A stretch of DNA of 64,000 nt from Clostridium sp. KNHs205 (GCF_000702945.1 NZ_JNLE01000005.1:1240001-1304000); one strand, 5' to 3'; positions 25,476-34,013 are shown, numbered from the stretch's first letter. Notes: generated by a model from the letters alone, not told the origin. Numbers and translations are program-made.

Positions 25476-27638
25476 TTATCTTTCCTTACGTTTTTCCCAG
25501 GCTGCCCATAAGGTTCCTGCAACACAGATTGAAGAATAGCATCCTGTTATAATACCAAAGAACATCGGCAGTGAAAAATCCATAATAGACTCAATATGAA
25601 ATACGATGGACGCTATCATGATAATCAGGACGCATAGGCCGGTGGTAAAGGACGTATTGATGGATCTTCCCAATGTCTGGGTGTTACTTTCATTTACCAG
25701 AGTTACAACAGGCAGCTTTTGATCCAGCTTTCTGTTCTCACGGATTCTGTCGTAAATAACAATGGTATCGTTAATAGAATACCCGATAACCGTAAGCACT
25801 ACTGCCACAAAGGCATCATTCAGAGGTATGCCAAACAGTACAAAAGCAAAGAATACCACCAGTGCATCATGCAGCAGTGCGATCATGGCTGTAATTCCTG
25901 CCGACAAGCCTGATATAGTTGAAAATCTTATCCACACATAGATTACAATAAATACCGTAGACAGTGCTATTGCAATTCCTGCATTCTTAAGGGCTTTGGC
26001 ACCGATATAAGGCTCTACTACAAAGGTTTCTGACAGTTTGGCGTCTGCTTTTTCCAATGTACCATTAATAGCCTCGGTTACCTCTGCCTGTTGCTCCGGT
26101 GACATTCCGCCGTTACCAGCCAGGGTCACGGATAGTCTCTTAAGCCCTGTCAGGTTATCCTCTTTGATCTGAACCGTCACCGGTCTGTTGGTCTGTTTTT
26201 CAACCGCCTGCTGAATCATCTCTGTATCGGCTTCTGAGGATACAGAATAGCTTAATACTGCGCCTCCGGTAAACTGGGTATCCAGTCTGATTCCTTTTGT
26301 AAAACATCCCGCAACTCCTGCCAGAATTATTATACCTGACAGTATGGCGAAGATATATTTCTTCTGGTAGAAGGGAATTACCTTCTTGTCTTTTCTTATC
26401 CTGAACCATTTATCCTTATTCCACCTGTCGTATTCCACAAAGGATTGTATAAGATGTTTTGAGATGGTAACCCCTACCAGGAGATTAACCAACATACCAA
26501 TTAAAAGGGTATAACCAAAACTTAACATGGAACCGGAACCAAAAATCATAAGTATAACTGCCACTATGGCTGTAGTGATATTTCCGTCCAGTACAGAGGA
26601 AAAGGCATTTTTATAGCCATAAATAATCGAACTTCTGACTGAGATACCTTTCTTTAGCTCATCGGAAATACGTTCTGCTATGATAATATTCGTATCCACT
26701 GCCATACCCAGGGTTAATATAATTCCTGCTATTCCCGGCAGCGTCAGCGTATATTGGGGAATGGATATGGCCAGCAGCTGTATCACCATCTGTAATACCA
26801 AGGTAATACAGGCCAGCACACCCGGCAGCTTGTAGAAGCTTATCATAAATACACAGATTGCAAAGAAGGCTATTATTCCTGCTGCCACCATGATGTTTAA
26901 GGCATTACTGCCTAAAGTGGGACTGATGGTGGAGAAATTGGTGGTTGCCAGAGAGAAAGGAAGGGCTCCTGCATTGATCTTACCGGCTAATTCCTTCGCC
27001 TCCGCATAACTTCCAAGATTAGTGATAGCAGCCTCTCCTCCGGCTATTTTTACCTGTACCGTAGGACTTGAGATCAGGTCGTCATCCATGTAGATGCTCA
27101 TCCTCTGTCCTAACAACTTTCCTGTGGCTTCTTCAAAGAGCCTGGCACCTTTGGCATCGAATTTCAATGCTACCTGATAACCTTTGGTCACTCCGGAGGT
27201 AACATTCTCCGGTGTTGCACTTTCCACGTTCTTGCCTTCAATAAGCACATTCCCCGAAGGGTCCTTAAAGGTCAGTTCCGCCATTTCACCTAACTCAGCA
27301 ATGGCGTCCTCCGGGTTAAAGTTCTTCTCATCGGATTTCCAGGGAAACTGAACAATGACATAACCACCGCTCTTATCCACGGTAACTTCACGGTCGGAAA
27401 TATTCTGATTATCCAGTCTGGTCTCAATGACCTCTCTGGCTGTTTCCAGTTCCTGCTCCGTAGGGCTGCGCTTAAGTCCCTGTGGTTCAAATACCGCTTC
27501 CACGCCTCCCCTGATATCAATACCGTAGCGCATGTCAAATATACCTTTGACTCCGCTTCCGATTCCAAAAATTGCAATATAAATAAACACTGCTATGGTT
27601 ATAAAAATAGCAGCAAGCATTTTCTTTCCTGGCTTCAT
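25476..27638 (-). CDS. secDF: Protein translocase subunits SecD and SecF, fused
   Basis: Membrane component that uses the proton motive force to help Sec export. The 720-residue protein joins both halves. The SecD half (1-410) starts with a helix and DMRYGIDIRGGVEAVFEP, has ETRLDNQNISDREVTVDKSG in the P1 domain, and LPGIAGIILTLGMAVDTNIII in the membrane part. The SecF half starts near 430 and shows IRLDTQFTGGAVLSY, then DALVVFFAFVLFGIPLNDAF and VIGYSINDTIVIYDRIREN. Twelve helices are expected. Fusion is common in Firmicutes. AGAGGATAATAACCT precedes the ATG. It lies 40 bases after the small membrane protein gene and just before the gltX promoter, with no terminator seen between. Confidence 0.95.
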   Translation of the reverse strand: MKPGKKMLAAIFITIAVFIYIAIFGIGSGVKGIFDMRYGIDIRGGVEAVFEPQGLKRSPTEQELETAREVIETRLDNQNISDREVTVDKSGGYVIVQFPWKSDEKNFNPEDAIAELGEMAELTFKDPSGNVLIEGKNVESATPENVTSGVTKGYQVALKFDAKGARLFEEATGKLLGQRMSIYMDDDLISSPTVQVKIAGGEAAITNLGSYAEAKELAGKINAGALPFSLATTNFSTISPTLGSNALNIMVAAGIIAFFAICVFMISFYKLPGVLACITLVLQMVIQLLAISIPQYTLTLPGIAGIILTLGMAVDTNIIIAERISDELKKGISVRSSIIYGYKNAFSSVLDGNITTAIVAVILMIFGSGSMLSFGYTLLIGMLVNLLVGVTISKHLIQSFVEYDRWNKDKWFRIRKDKKVIPFYQKKYIFAILSGIIILAGVAGCFTKGIRLDTQFTGGAVLSYSVSSEADTEMIQQAVEKQTNRPVTVQIKEDNLTGLKRLSVTLAGNGGMSPEQQAEVTEAINGTLEKADAKLSETFVVEPYIGAKALKNAGIAIALSTVFIVIYVWIRFSTISGLSAGITAMIALLHDALVVFFAFVLFGIPLNDAFVAVVLTVIGYSINDTIVIYDRIRENRKLDQKLPVVTLVNESNTQTLGRSINTSFTTGLCVLIIMIASIVFHIESIMDFSLPMFFGIITGCYSSICVAGTLWAAWEKRKER

Positions 27639-27678
27639 AGGTTATTATCCTCTTTTCCTATTTAATTTTCTATGCAGT

Positions 27679-28101
27679 TTAAATGCCTGCTGCTCCTTTC
27701 TCTCCGTCCGAATTATGTATAAATTGCATCAAAAATCTTCTGCCTATGTAACCGTCTTGCAATAAGACCGTTAACCGGGCAAATAATATAAGGGGAATAA
27801 ATAAGAGAACTGTTCTTAAGAAAATATATTTTAAATGGAGAACCTTAAAAGAAAAGGCATTTACTGCACCGGCAGAAATACCGGCAGTAAACTCATCTCC
27901 GGCAGCTTCTTTTACTTCGAATATGGAATCAGCTTTATGGGAGGGTGCCTTTGTGATAGCTCCTGCTGTTGTAGTATGGGAGGAAGCAGAATGAATCTTG
28001 CTGGCAACGGATATATTTATTTCTGCTGTTAATAACGCAAGGCAGAAGAATACCGTTAGTATATATTGAACTGTCTTTTTGTTTCGTGTATTGTATCTCA
28101 C
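27679..28101 (-). CDS. Small membrane protein, 140 residues, unknown function
   Basis: Not recognised. GTG at 28101 is preferred because AAGGAGGAAGCCC precedes it; the frame is open to 28140. The product starts MRYNTRNKKTVQYILTVFFC, with an N-terminal helix at about 10-30. A polar Ala/Thr/His-rich stretch (SASSHTTTAGAITKAPSHK) follows, then a weakly hydrophobic region and a second helix near 95-115 (YIFLRTVLLFIPLILFARLTV), and a short basic C-terminus. It is immediately upstream of secDF on the same strand and probably cotranscribed, which hints at an envelope role. A bitopic or two-pass protein; no motif beyond that. Confidence 0.6.
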   Translation of the reverse strand: MRYNTRNKKTVQYILTVFFCLALLTAEINISVASKIHSASSHTTTAGAITKAPSHKADSIFEVKEAAGDEFTAGISAGAVNAFSFKVLHLKYIFLRTVLLFIPLILFARLTVLLQDGYIGRRFLMQFIHNSDGEKGAAGI

Positions 28102-28318
28102 GGGCTTCCTCCTTCGTTGAACTTCCGTTACATTGTACACTAAATTTGATGTATACTCAACCTTTACTTACTGGTATAATTCTTGCAGAGGGAATTTATT
28201 CCTTGGGTTTTATCCGAGATGTTTTACCGGTACTTCCATTGATAAGACCTTTAATGCATATAATTTTATCTGTGTTTATGTTACACTTTATCAAATCTGA
28301 ATTTTTAAGGGGGTTAGA

Positions 28319-29590
28319 ATGGATATTCCATCTACATTAAATACATATATCAAACATGAAATTGATCTATGGGACTTTTCCGGAGTAATAAGAATACGAA
28401 AAAACAACAAAACAATATTTGAATTTAGCCGTGGTTATGCAAATCTTGAGTTTGGTATACAAAATAATATGAATACTCGTTTCAATGTCGCTTCTGTCAC
28501 AAAGCAATTTACGGCATTTGCAATAATGCTTCTATATGACAGAGGCCTGTTAAAACTCGATGAAAAAGCGAACCTATATCTGCCTTCAGACTTACAGATA
28601 CACCCAGAAATTACAGTTCATAATCTGTTGTCACACACCTCTGGATTATACAACTTTTATAATTTCGAAGATGACTTCTATATAGCAAAGGACAGGGCAC
28701 CCTATAATAAAAACGCTTTCTTTACGGACTGGATTAATAAAGATCTGGTAAATGAACCAGGAACAGTCTTTAACTATAATAATTCAAATTACAATATACT
28801 CGCCTGGATTATAGAAAATATTTCGGGACAGACCTTCAACCAATTTTTAACTGTAAATATTTTTGATCCTCTTGGAATGAAAAACTCGGAATATGACAAT
28901 GGTCAGGATATCATAATAAACAAGGCAAGTAATTATACGCGTGATTATGGAAAACCGGTTAGGGTTCCTTATTCAAATAATCTGTTTCATATAGGTGCCG
29001 GAGCGTTAGTAACGAATTGTGATGATATTCAAAAATGGTATGAGTGCCTTAAAAATCGGAAATTATTATCAGAGCAGTCCTATGACTTATATTTTAAGGA
29101 AAATATGAATCATTATTGTTATGGCTTGGAGCGATATAAGGATGAGGGTAAAATCAAATACTGCCATGGCGGTGATAATCCAGGCATTTCTGCTTATACT
29201 CAATATTTCTTCGAGCAGGATATCTGTATCATCATTCTCTCTAATACAGAATCTTTAGATCAATATCGTTTTGGTAATTCACTTTCGTCAATTATGTTTG
29301 GTGAATCACCTCAGATTTCCAATAAGCCCAATGAAGTTTTTGTTTCATCGGATGAACTTGAAAAGTTTTCAGGAACGTATCTGCCAGGTAAGATACATAT
29401 TGAGATAAAAAACGGTAAGTTATATTTAGTCCGGGTGAATCAGAATATCCACATTGAACTGTATTGCGTTGGCAGCAATATGTTTATGAGACGTTATGAG
29501 GAACAGCAACACCCCCATATCCTCCTTGGAGAAGGAGCTATTAGACCATCCATCTGGGGATATGAGCTGAAAAGCAATCAGTTCTTTTAA
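28319..29590 (+). CDS. Serine hydrolase, class C beta-lactamase / penicillin-binding-protein-like family
   Basis: A 423-residue PF00144 enzyme. SxxK is in RFNVASVTKQFTAFAIMLL near residue 59, TVHNLLSHTSGLYNFYNF is the conserved loop, the YxN tyrosine is in FNYNNSNYNILAWIIENI near 155, and IKYCHGGDNPGISAYTQYF holds the HxG-type motif. Residues 340-423 form a small beta domain (EKFSGTYLPGKIHIEIKNGK) common in this family. No signal peptide. AAGGGGGTTAGA precedes the ATG. It stands alone, divergent from the secDF operon. It differs from the family member at 22091 by its C-terminal domain. Substrate unknown. Confidence 0.88.
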   Translation: MDIPSTLNTYIKHEIDLWDFSGVIRIRKNNKTIFEFSRGYANLEFGIQNNMNTRFNVASVTKQFTAFAIMLLYDRGLLKLDEKANLYLPSDLQIHPEITVHNLLSHTSGLYNFYNFEDDFYIAKDRAPYNKNAFFTDWINKDLVNEPGTVFNYNNSNYNILAWIIENISGQTFNQFLTVNIFDPLGMKNSEYDNGQDIIINKASNYTRDYGKPVRVPYSNNLFHIGAGALVTNCDDIQKWYECLKNRKLLSEQSYDLYFKENMNHYCYGLERYKDEGKIKYCHGGDNPGISAYTQYFFEQDICIIILSNTESLDQYRFGNSLSSIMFGESPQISNKPNEVFVSSDELEKFSGTYLPGKIHIEIKNGKLYLVRVNQNIHIELYCVGSNMFMRRYEEQQHPHILLGEGAIRPSIWGYELKSNQFF

Positions 29591-29688
29591 ATTATTTGAA
29601 AAATGAGTTATGATAAAAGCTATATGCATTTTTTATATGTATTTTTCTACTTACACTATGTGGTAAAAAATTAATTTAACTTCAGCTT

Positions 29689-29784
29689 GCGCCTGGAGCT
29701 GTTGCATACAAATGTAAAGCTTCTGTTTATTCGCACTGGATTGACTTTGGCGCTCAGGCTGTTGCATAACTAATTTAAAGCTGT
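29689..29784. repeat. Two imperfect direct repeats
   Basis: GCGCCTGGAGCTGTTGCATA (29689) and GGCGCTCAGGCTGTTGCATA (29749) are each followed within ten bases by TAAAGCT. The second copy abuts the palindromic element, so this may be one composite non-coding element. Confidence 0.5.
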
Positions 29785-29930
29785 AAGAAGCCCTTGGCTT
29801 TCCTGCAATGACCTGCCCGACAGACATACAACCGATTTTGAGTGCTAAAGCAAACAAGGTTTGTATGAATACACACGAATTGGTAATGTGTCTTTCAGTC
29901 GGTACATGAAGGAAAGTCAAGGGACTTCTT
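29785..29930. repeat. Large palindromic element, possible MITE or structured RNA
   Basis: Outer arms of about 20 bases (AAGAAGCCCTTGGCTTTCCT and the complement of AAGAAGTCCCTTGACTTTCCT) enclose further nested complements: CCGAC with GTCGG and CATACAA with TTGTATG. The whole 146 bases can fold as one long imperfect hairpin. The 481-base gap 29591-30071 contains this, the two direct repeats before it and nothing else recognised. Confidence 0.55.
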
Positions 29931-30071
29931 GGTTCATCATTTTAAAATGTAACGCTCATGTAATACTCTTTTTAAGAAATTTTTGAAATCATCCTTTAAT
30001 TAATCTTGTTACATATTTTAATTCCTCTATCTATTCTTTACACTTCAATAAATAAGGATACGCCTTAGAGT

Positions 30072-31100
30072 CTAGCAGTATAACTGCCCGCAGGCTGCAT
30101 CAATATCTCCTCCGAATTGAGTTCTTACGGTCACCTGAATACCTTGCATCCTGAGGATCTTCTGAAAGTTCCTTATCTTTTTTCGTTCAGTTGCCTGGTA
30201 CCTTCTGCTGGTTTTATCCGTATTATTATAAGGTATCAGATCAATATGATACAACTGTTTTCCAGCAGCCCTTTTCTGCACTAATTCTGCCAGAGCTTTC
30301 GCATGTTCTTCGGTGTCGTTAATTCCGTGCAGCATAATATATGCCAGGAATACTTTCCGCCCGGTCTGACGTATATGCTCATCTAAGGTGTCCATTACTT
30401 CCTGCAGCGGAAATCTTTTATTGACCGGCATAATACTGCTTCTCTGCTCATCAAAAGGGGAATGAAGGGAAAATGCCAGATTAATCTGAGGATAATTTTT
30501 TGTAAGCTCTTTAATCCCCGGAATAAATCCAATAGTTGATACGGTTATCCGTCTCTGACTCAGACCAAACAGGTTACTGTCCGTCAGCAGAGCCAATCCC
30601 TCAAATAAATGAGGATTGGCAAAGGCTTCACCCATTCCCATAAAGGAAACACTGTCTAGTTTATGTCCTTTCTGATAAAAATAAAGTAACTGATCAGTAA
30701 TCTCATCTGCCGACAGATTCCGCATAAGCCCTGCTGTTCCCGTTGCGCAGAAGCTGCAGCCAAAGCCACACCCGCACTGGGAAGAGATGCAAAAGGATTC
30801 CCAGCCTTTTCTATAAAATAACCCGATGGCTTCAATGTGTTCACCGTCAATCAGCTCAAATAAGAGTTTGTCAGACTGTTCACTTTTCTGTGTTACCACC
30901 GGCCTTGCACTGTTTACATACTCTCCAAATTCCTGTATCAAAGCCTCCCGCAGCATTGCCGGAAGAATATTCATCTCAGAAAACTTCTCTTTCCGTTGCG
31001 TAAATATAGCTTTTAGTATCTGTTCATATCTGTATTCCGGTAAATTTAAATCTGTAACTATTTCTTTCATTTTATAATATTTTGAATTCATCTGTTCCAT
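30072..31100 (-). CDS. cfr: Cfr-type 23S rRNA (adenine2503-C8)-methyltransferase, radical SAM
   Basis: Radical SAM enzyme predicted to methylate C8 of A2503 in 23S rRNA, the modification that blocks phenicols, lincosamides, oxazolidinones, pleuromutilins and streptogramin A. It has 342 residues (Cfr is 349). The cluster motif CxxxCxxC is Cys111, 115 and 118 in GWESFCISSQCGCGFGCSFC, almost the Cfr text and unlike RlmN. GMGEAFANPHLF matches Cfr GMGEALAN where RlmN has GMGEP. LAFSLHSPFDEQRSSIMPVN and DIDAACGQLY follow; Cys337 is the methyl-carrying cysteine equivalent. ATG 31100 follows AAGGAGGAAGTCTAC; the frame is open to a TTG at 31172. Subgroup and activity cannot be settled here. A long attenuator-like leader precedes it. 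Confidence 0.85.
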   Translation of the reverse strand: MEQMNSKYYKMKEIVTDLNLPEYRYEQILKAIFTQRKEKFSEMNILPAMLREALIQEFGEYVNSARPVVTQKSEQSDKLLFELIDGEHIEAIGLFYRKGWESFCISSQCGCGFGCSFCATGTAGLMRNLSADEITDQLLYFYQKGHKLDSVSFMGMGEAFANPHLFEGLALLTDSNLFGLSQRRITVSTIGFIPGIKELTKNYPQINLAFSLHSPFDEQRSSIMPVNKRFPLQEVMDTLDEHIRQTGRKVFLAYIMLHGINDTEEHAKALAELVQKRAAGKQLYHIDLIPYNNTDKTSRRYQATERKKIRNFQKILRMQGIQVTVRTQFGGDIDAACGQLYC

Positions 31101-31164
31101 GTAGACTTCCTCCTTGTAATTTACCTCAAGAAGCAAAGCCAGCATGATTGGCGACATTTCTATT

Positions 31165-31202
31165 CCATGCAAAGATCGCCTGAAACTTCTGGCTTTGCAT
31201 GG
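31165..31202 (-). promoter_or_regulatory. Hairpin just before the cfr-like ribosome site
   Basis: CCATGCAAAG and CTTTGCATGG are exact ten-base complements around an 18-base loop, ending about 40 bases before the AAGGAGG site. It may help control translation or be a further attenuator stem. No T run follows. Confidence 0.5.
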
Positions 31203-31260
31203 AGTCTGTCATGTGTAACGATATAATCCAACTTGTACATGTATTCTCACCGCTTTTCTT

Positions 31261-31314
31261 TTAAATAGGCTGAAATTTCTCTAATCTAAACAAGGCTTGT
31301 TCTTCATAATCCAT
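31261..31314 (-). CDS. Candidate leader peptide of the cfr-like gene, 17 residues
   Basis: ATG at 31314 follows AGGAGAACGAAAA, a good ribosome site. It encodes MDYEEQALFRLEKFQPI and stops at 31261, about 160 bases before the methyltransferase start. It lies just after the second leader terminator, so it is translated only in read-through RNA. Leader peptides are usual in inducible ribosome-protection and methyltransferase genes. Chance is not excluded. Confidence 0.35.
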   Translation of the reverse strand: MDYEEQALFRLEKFQPI

Positions 31315-31335
31315 TTTTCGTTCTCCTGGGAATCA

Positions 31336-31390
31336 TATAATAAAAAACCATAGATGTATTTGCCATACTCAGCAGCATACCCCTATGGTT
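31336..31390 (-). terminator. Attenuator terminator 2 in the cfr-like leader
   Basis: AACCATAG (31390-31383) and CTATGGTT (31353-31346) form an eight-pair stem with a 29-base loop, followed by TTTTATTATA. The loop is complementary to an upstream leader segment at 31491-31520, giving an alternative, exclusive fold. Confidence 0.65.
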
Positions 31391-31426
31391 CTATCAGACA
31401 TGGAGTGAACTCTTTTTTCCATAAAC

Positions 31427-31458
31427 AAAAAACATGACTAAAAAAGTCATGTTCTTTC
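31427..31458 (-). terminator. Attenuator terminator 1 in the cfr-like leader
   Basis: On the minus strand AACATGACT, a T-rich loop, AGTCATGTT, then TTTTGTTTATGG. The stem is short but perfect and has a good T run, inside the transcribed leader about 200 bases after the promoter. Confidence 0.6.
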
Positions 31459-31490
31459 TGTCTGCAATATTTATAGATAGATAAAATAGT

Positions 31491-31520
31491 GTATGCTGCA
31501 TTCAGTAAGACAAATACATC
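31491..31520 (-). promoter_or_regulatory. Putative antiterminator arm in the cfr-like leader
   Basis: This 30-base segment is complementary to 31353-31380 with perfect ends (GATGTATTTG and GCAGCATAC) and a few central mismatches. A seven-codon ORF, MPMYLSY, starts just upstream at about 31528 and runs through it. Pairing would consume the loop and touch the 3' arm of terminator 2. Its own other end can also pair with GGTAAAAGTGTATG near the transcript start. Confidence 0.55.
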
Positions 31521-31651
31521 GGCATTTACCGAGGTAAAGGGCTTCCTTATTAGCTGAACGCAAAAGTAATCCCTTTACAACTATTCAGTTGTAACCTCTG
31601 ATCTTACTACACATAACATACACTTTTACCTCACTTTCATAATATGAATCC

Positions 31652-31680
31652 AGTATAAACATTTGTCCTGAAATTGTCAA
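31652..31680 (-). promoter_or_regulatory. Consensus promoter of the cfr-like gene
   Basis: TTGACA (31680-31675), 17-base spacer, TATACT (31657-31652). The predicted start is near 31645, giving a leader of about 545 nucleotides before the ATG at 31100. The promoter lies 64 bases beyond the stop of the alpha/beta hydrolase gene. No other promoter of this quality was seen for the gene. Confidence 0.8.
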
Positions 31681-31743
31681 ATGGTTTGGGATATTTATGT
31701 AGCCTTTATTCTTTCACTTTTCAGGTTTTCTATAGTAACTTCC

Positions 31744-32712
31744 TTAATTTCCGTATTTATTTAAGAAATCTAATATCTCAGCAATTACACTGTCTTTATT
31801 TGTCCAATGGAGATAATGCTTACTGTCCTTCATTACCATACCACTGCTTCTATCAGACCAGCTTAATAATTCCTCCTGGGCCTTCGCCCACTTGTCATCA
31901 CTTTTAGCTGATAGTGCCAATAAGGGAATATTCTTCAGATAGCCGTTTTCAAGAACTGTTTTTGCATTTTCATTAATCAATCCCAACCCCTTGAGATTCT
32001 CACTGCTGCCCAGCTTATTATAATACATAGCAGCATCGATTTTTCTAATACCCTCCGGAAGCAGATGATTCCTGGTATCTTCGCCTACAAAGGGTAGCAT
32101 GAAACCAAGATTTCCAAGCAGCCTATTTATACCTGTTATTCTAAGAACTGCGCTGGTTCGGTTAAGCAAAATGGAACTCCCTTCAGAATAATCTTCATAA
32201 TACTCTGGACTCCCTCCGTCTAATAATATAATTCCCTTAACCTCTCCCTCATATCTCTGGGCATACCTGATAGCTTCTAATGACCCCAGAGAATGGGCTA
32301 CTAATACATAAGGTGCAGCATGTCCAGTTTCTCTTAATAACTCATGAAGCTCACCTGTCACGTTATCAATGGTTCTGGGAATATCCGTTCCTTCACTCCA
32401 CCCCAGACCTGCATGATCATAGCTAAAGGTTTTGGCATAAGCGGACAGTTCCTGCTGCATAGAATAAAAATCCGTATATGCACTTGTAGTTCCAGAGCCG
32501 GCGATGAAGACAAGGGTATCCTTCCCATTACCAAGGCTATAGGTATGCATCTTATGTGAATTGACAGTAATGCTTGTACCCGTTGGCATATATTTATCAG
32601 CTTCATATCTCTCCATAATAATCTGCCATATGGCACCTGTAACAATTATGAAAGCAAGAAGAAAAAGTATCTTATGTTTTTTGGTTTTTTTATCTTTATT
32701 ATTTCTCATCAT
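31744..32712 (-). CDS. Membrane-anchored alpha/beta hydrolase
   Basis: Probable lipase, esterase or amidase-type hydrolase of 322 residues. An N-terminal anchor at about 15-33 (ILFLLAFIIVTGAIWQII) follows a lysine-rich start, placing the enzyme outside the membrane. The fold is marked by DTLVFIAGSGTTSAYTDFYS near 70, SYDHAGLGWSEGTDIPRT, and the nucleophile elbow VAHSLGSLEA with Ser near 143. The acid is probably in LLDGGSPEY or near SAKSDDKW, and HYLHWTNKD near the C-terminus holds the likely catalytic His. Substrate unknown. It is a single gene between the secreted protein gene and the cfr-like promoter. Confidence 0.85.
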   Translation of the reverse strand: MMRNNKDKKTKKHKILFLLAFIIVTGAIWQIIMERYEADKYMPTGTSITVNSHKMHTYSLGNGKDTLVFIAGSGTTSAYTDFYSMQQELSAYAKTFSYDHAGLGWSEGTDIPRTIDNVTGELHELLRETGHAAPYVLVAHSLGSLEAIRYAQRYEGEVKGIILLDGGSPEYYEDYSEGSSILLNRTSAVLRITGINRLLGNLGFMLPFVGEDTRNHLLPEGIRKIDAAMYYNKLGSSENLKGLGLINENAKTVLENGYLKNIPLLALSAKSDDKWAKAQEELLSWSDRSSGMVMKDSKHYLHWTNKDSVIAEILDFLNKYGN

Positions 32713-32746
32713 TATTTCGTCCTGTTTGATTTCTTCTAAGCAACAA

Positions 32747-32803
32747 AATGCCCTTCTTACAGTAATTAGTTTTTATCTCAACACCTACTGTCAGAAGGGC
32801 ATT
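32747..32803 (-). terminator. Terminator between the secreted protein and hydrolase genes
   Basis: AATGCCCTTCT-ACAGTA arms with one mismatch around a loop of about 20 bases; on the minus strand the stem is followed by TTTTGTT. It ends the gene at 32918. Confidence 0.7.
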
Positions 32804-32917
32804 TCTTGATTTATGGTCTATTCAGCTGTTATTTATCAGAAGTTTGTAACAAAAAAATATCATTACTCTGGTCAAACTTCTTTCTTAAATTAGAACAGGC
32901 TGAAACAAGGATAGACA

Positions 32918-33808
32918 TTACTGTACAATTTCAAATTTATAGTCCGTATTATAAGTATGGACGTATAAATATTTTCCTTTTTTAATGAAATAAGAGGCTG
33001 CGGATTTCAATTGCTGTTTGCTTAAGACTTTTCCTGTATTCCTGTCTATCTGGTACAGATAATCCGGCTCATTGGTAAATCCATATCCGGTTATGATCAC
33101 ATTCCCTACCATAAGAAAATTATTGGAGTTGCTGACCAGGGCTTTTGTTCTCCACAGAACGCTCTTATCAGATAGCTTTATGGCTGTAATATAACCATTC
33201 ATATTCTTCGAGCTTTTTGCATAGGTATTATGGCTATGAGAAACATAAAGTACACCGCCTTTTATTGTTGCCCAGTTTATACGCTGCTGGATAAAATCAT
33301 AATCTGCTTTAATATATTGAGGTGAATACCGATAAGCAGAAAAGTCCAGTGAATATTCTAATTCCATTGTTTTTACATTATAAACATTCAGAATATAGCC
33401 TTCAGAATAATCAACCCCATAAGTACAATAAATGTAAGAAGAATCATAGAAGGCAGAGGTTATGAACAGGTCATTCCATACAGTATCCAGTTCTTCTGGC
33501 AGATTACCGGTTGTGTTACTGCCATAATAATTAGGTACCTCATATGTATTCAAAGTCAGCTTATTATCAGCGATCCATTGTTCATCATCTGATATATTGT
33601 TGGCTTTGCTTGATTTCATGTTTAATTTGACAGCCTTATTCTTTTTCGTTGCAGCCTTATCAGAAATATAATAGCTGAAAGAGGGTTTCTCTAATGCAAT
33701 TGTCTTATCATCTTTCACAGCTGCATTTATTTGTATGCCACTATTACTAAATAGACAGGATACCAGAACCAACAGCACCATTGTTAATGCAATTAATTTC
33801 TTTTTCAT
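32918..33808 (-). CDS. Secreted protein of unknown function, beta-propeller-like
   Basis: Not recognised by family. The product of about 296 residues starts MKKKLIALTMVLLVLVSCLF, a signal peptide cleaved near INAAV; ATG at 33808 follows AAGGAAATGTG, with a GTG one codon earlier. The mature part is rich in Tyr, Ser and Asn and shows blade-like strands with YIYCTYGVDYSEGYILNVYN, GVLYVSHSHNTYAKSS and DYLYQIDRNTGKVLSKQQL, resembling PQQ/beta-propeller surface proteins. No anchor is visible after cleavage. It lies alone between cfa and the alpha/beta hydrolase gene with its own terminator. Confidence 0.7.
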   Translation of the reverse strand: MKKKLIALTMVLLVLVSCLFSNSGIQINAAVKDDKTIALEKPSFSYYISDKAATKKNKAVKLNMKSSKANNISDDEQWIADNKLTLNTYEVPNYYGSNTTGNLPEELDTVWNDLFITSAFYDSSYIYCTYGVDYSEGYILNVYNVKTMELEYSLDFSAYRYSPQYIKADYDFIQQRINWATIKGGVLYVSHSHNTYAKSSKNMNGYITAIKLSDKSVLWRTKALVSNSNNFLMVGNVIITGYGFTNEPDYLYQIDRNTGKVLSKQQLKSAASYFIKKGKYLYVHTYNTDYKFEIVQ

Positions 33809-33961
33809 CACATTTCCTTTCCTATAATTTTCCCATTTGTTAAATTAATCAATATAATAGCTTTCTATCCATTGTACTATATATAAAAGTATCAATCAAC
33901 CATTATTTGTAAGGCCCCAGAAAGCCTTTGAACAATATTAAGGGGCATTATTCCAGTTCTA

Positions 33962-34013
33962 TAACTGACCAGATATAAGTTCTGTATAGATGTCCTTATA
34001 CCCCGGTCAGTTA
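33962..34013 (-). terminator. Hairpin after the cyclopropane synthase gene
   Basis: TAACTGACC and GGTCAGTTA, with inner partial pairing of ATATAAG and CTTATA, lie about 95 bases beyond the cfa stop. No T run follows, so a terminator role is tentative. Confidence 0.4.

Noticed and set aside
22091..29590. The two PF00144 serine hydrolases as antibiotic-resistance beta-lactamases
   Set aside because: Neither has a signal peptide, and the family is mostly esterases and peptidases; the SxxK and YxN motifs alone do not show beta-lactamase activity.
29651..29920. Minus-strand ORF of 89 codons
   Set aside because: It coincides with the direct repeats and palindromic element, has no ribosome site and no recognisable domain.
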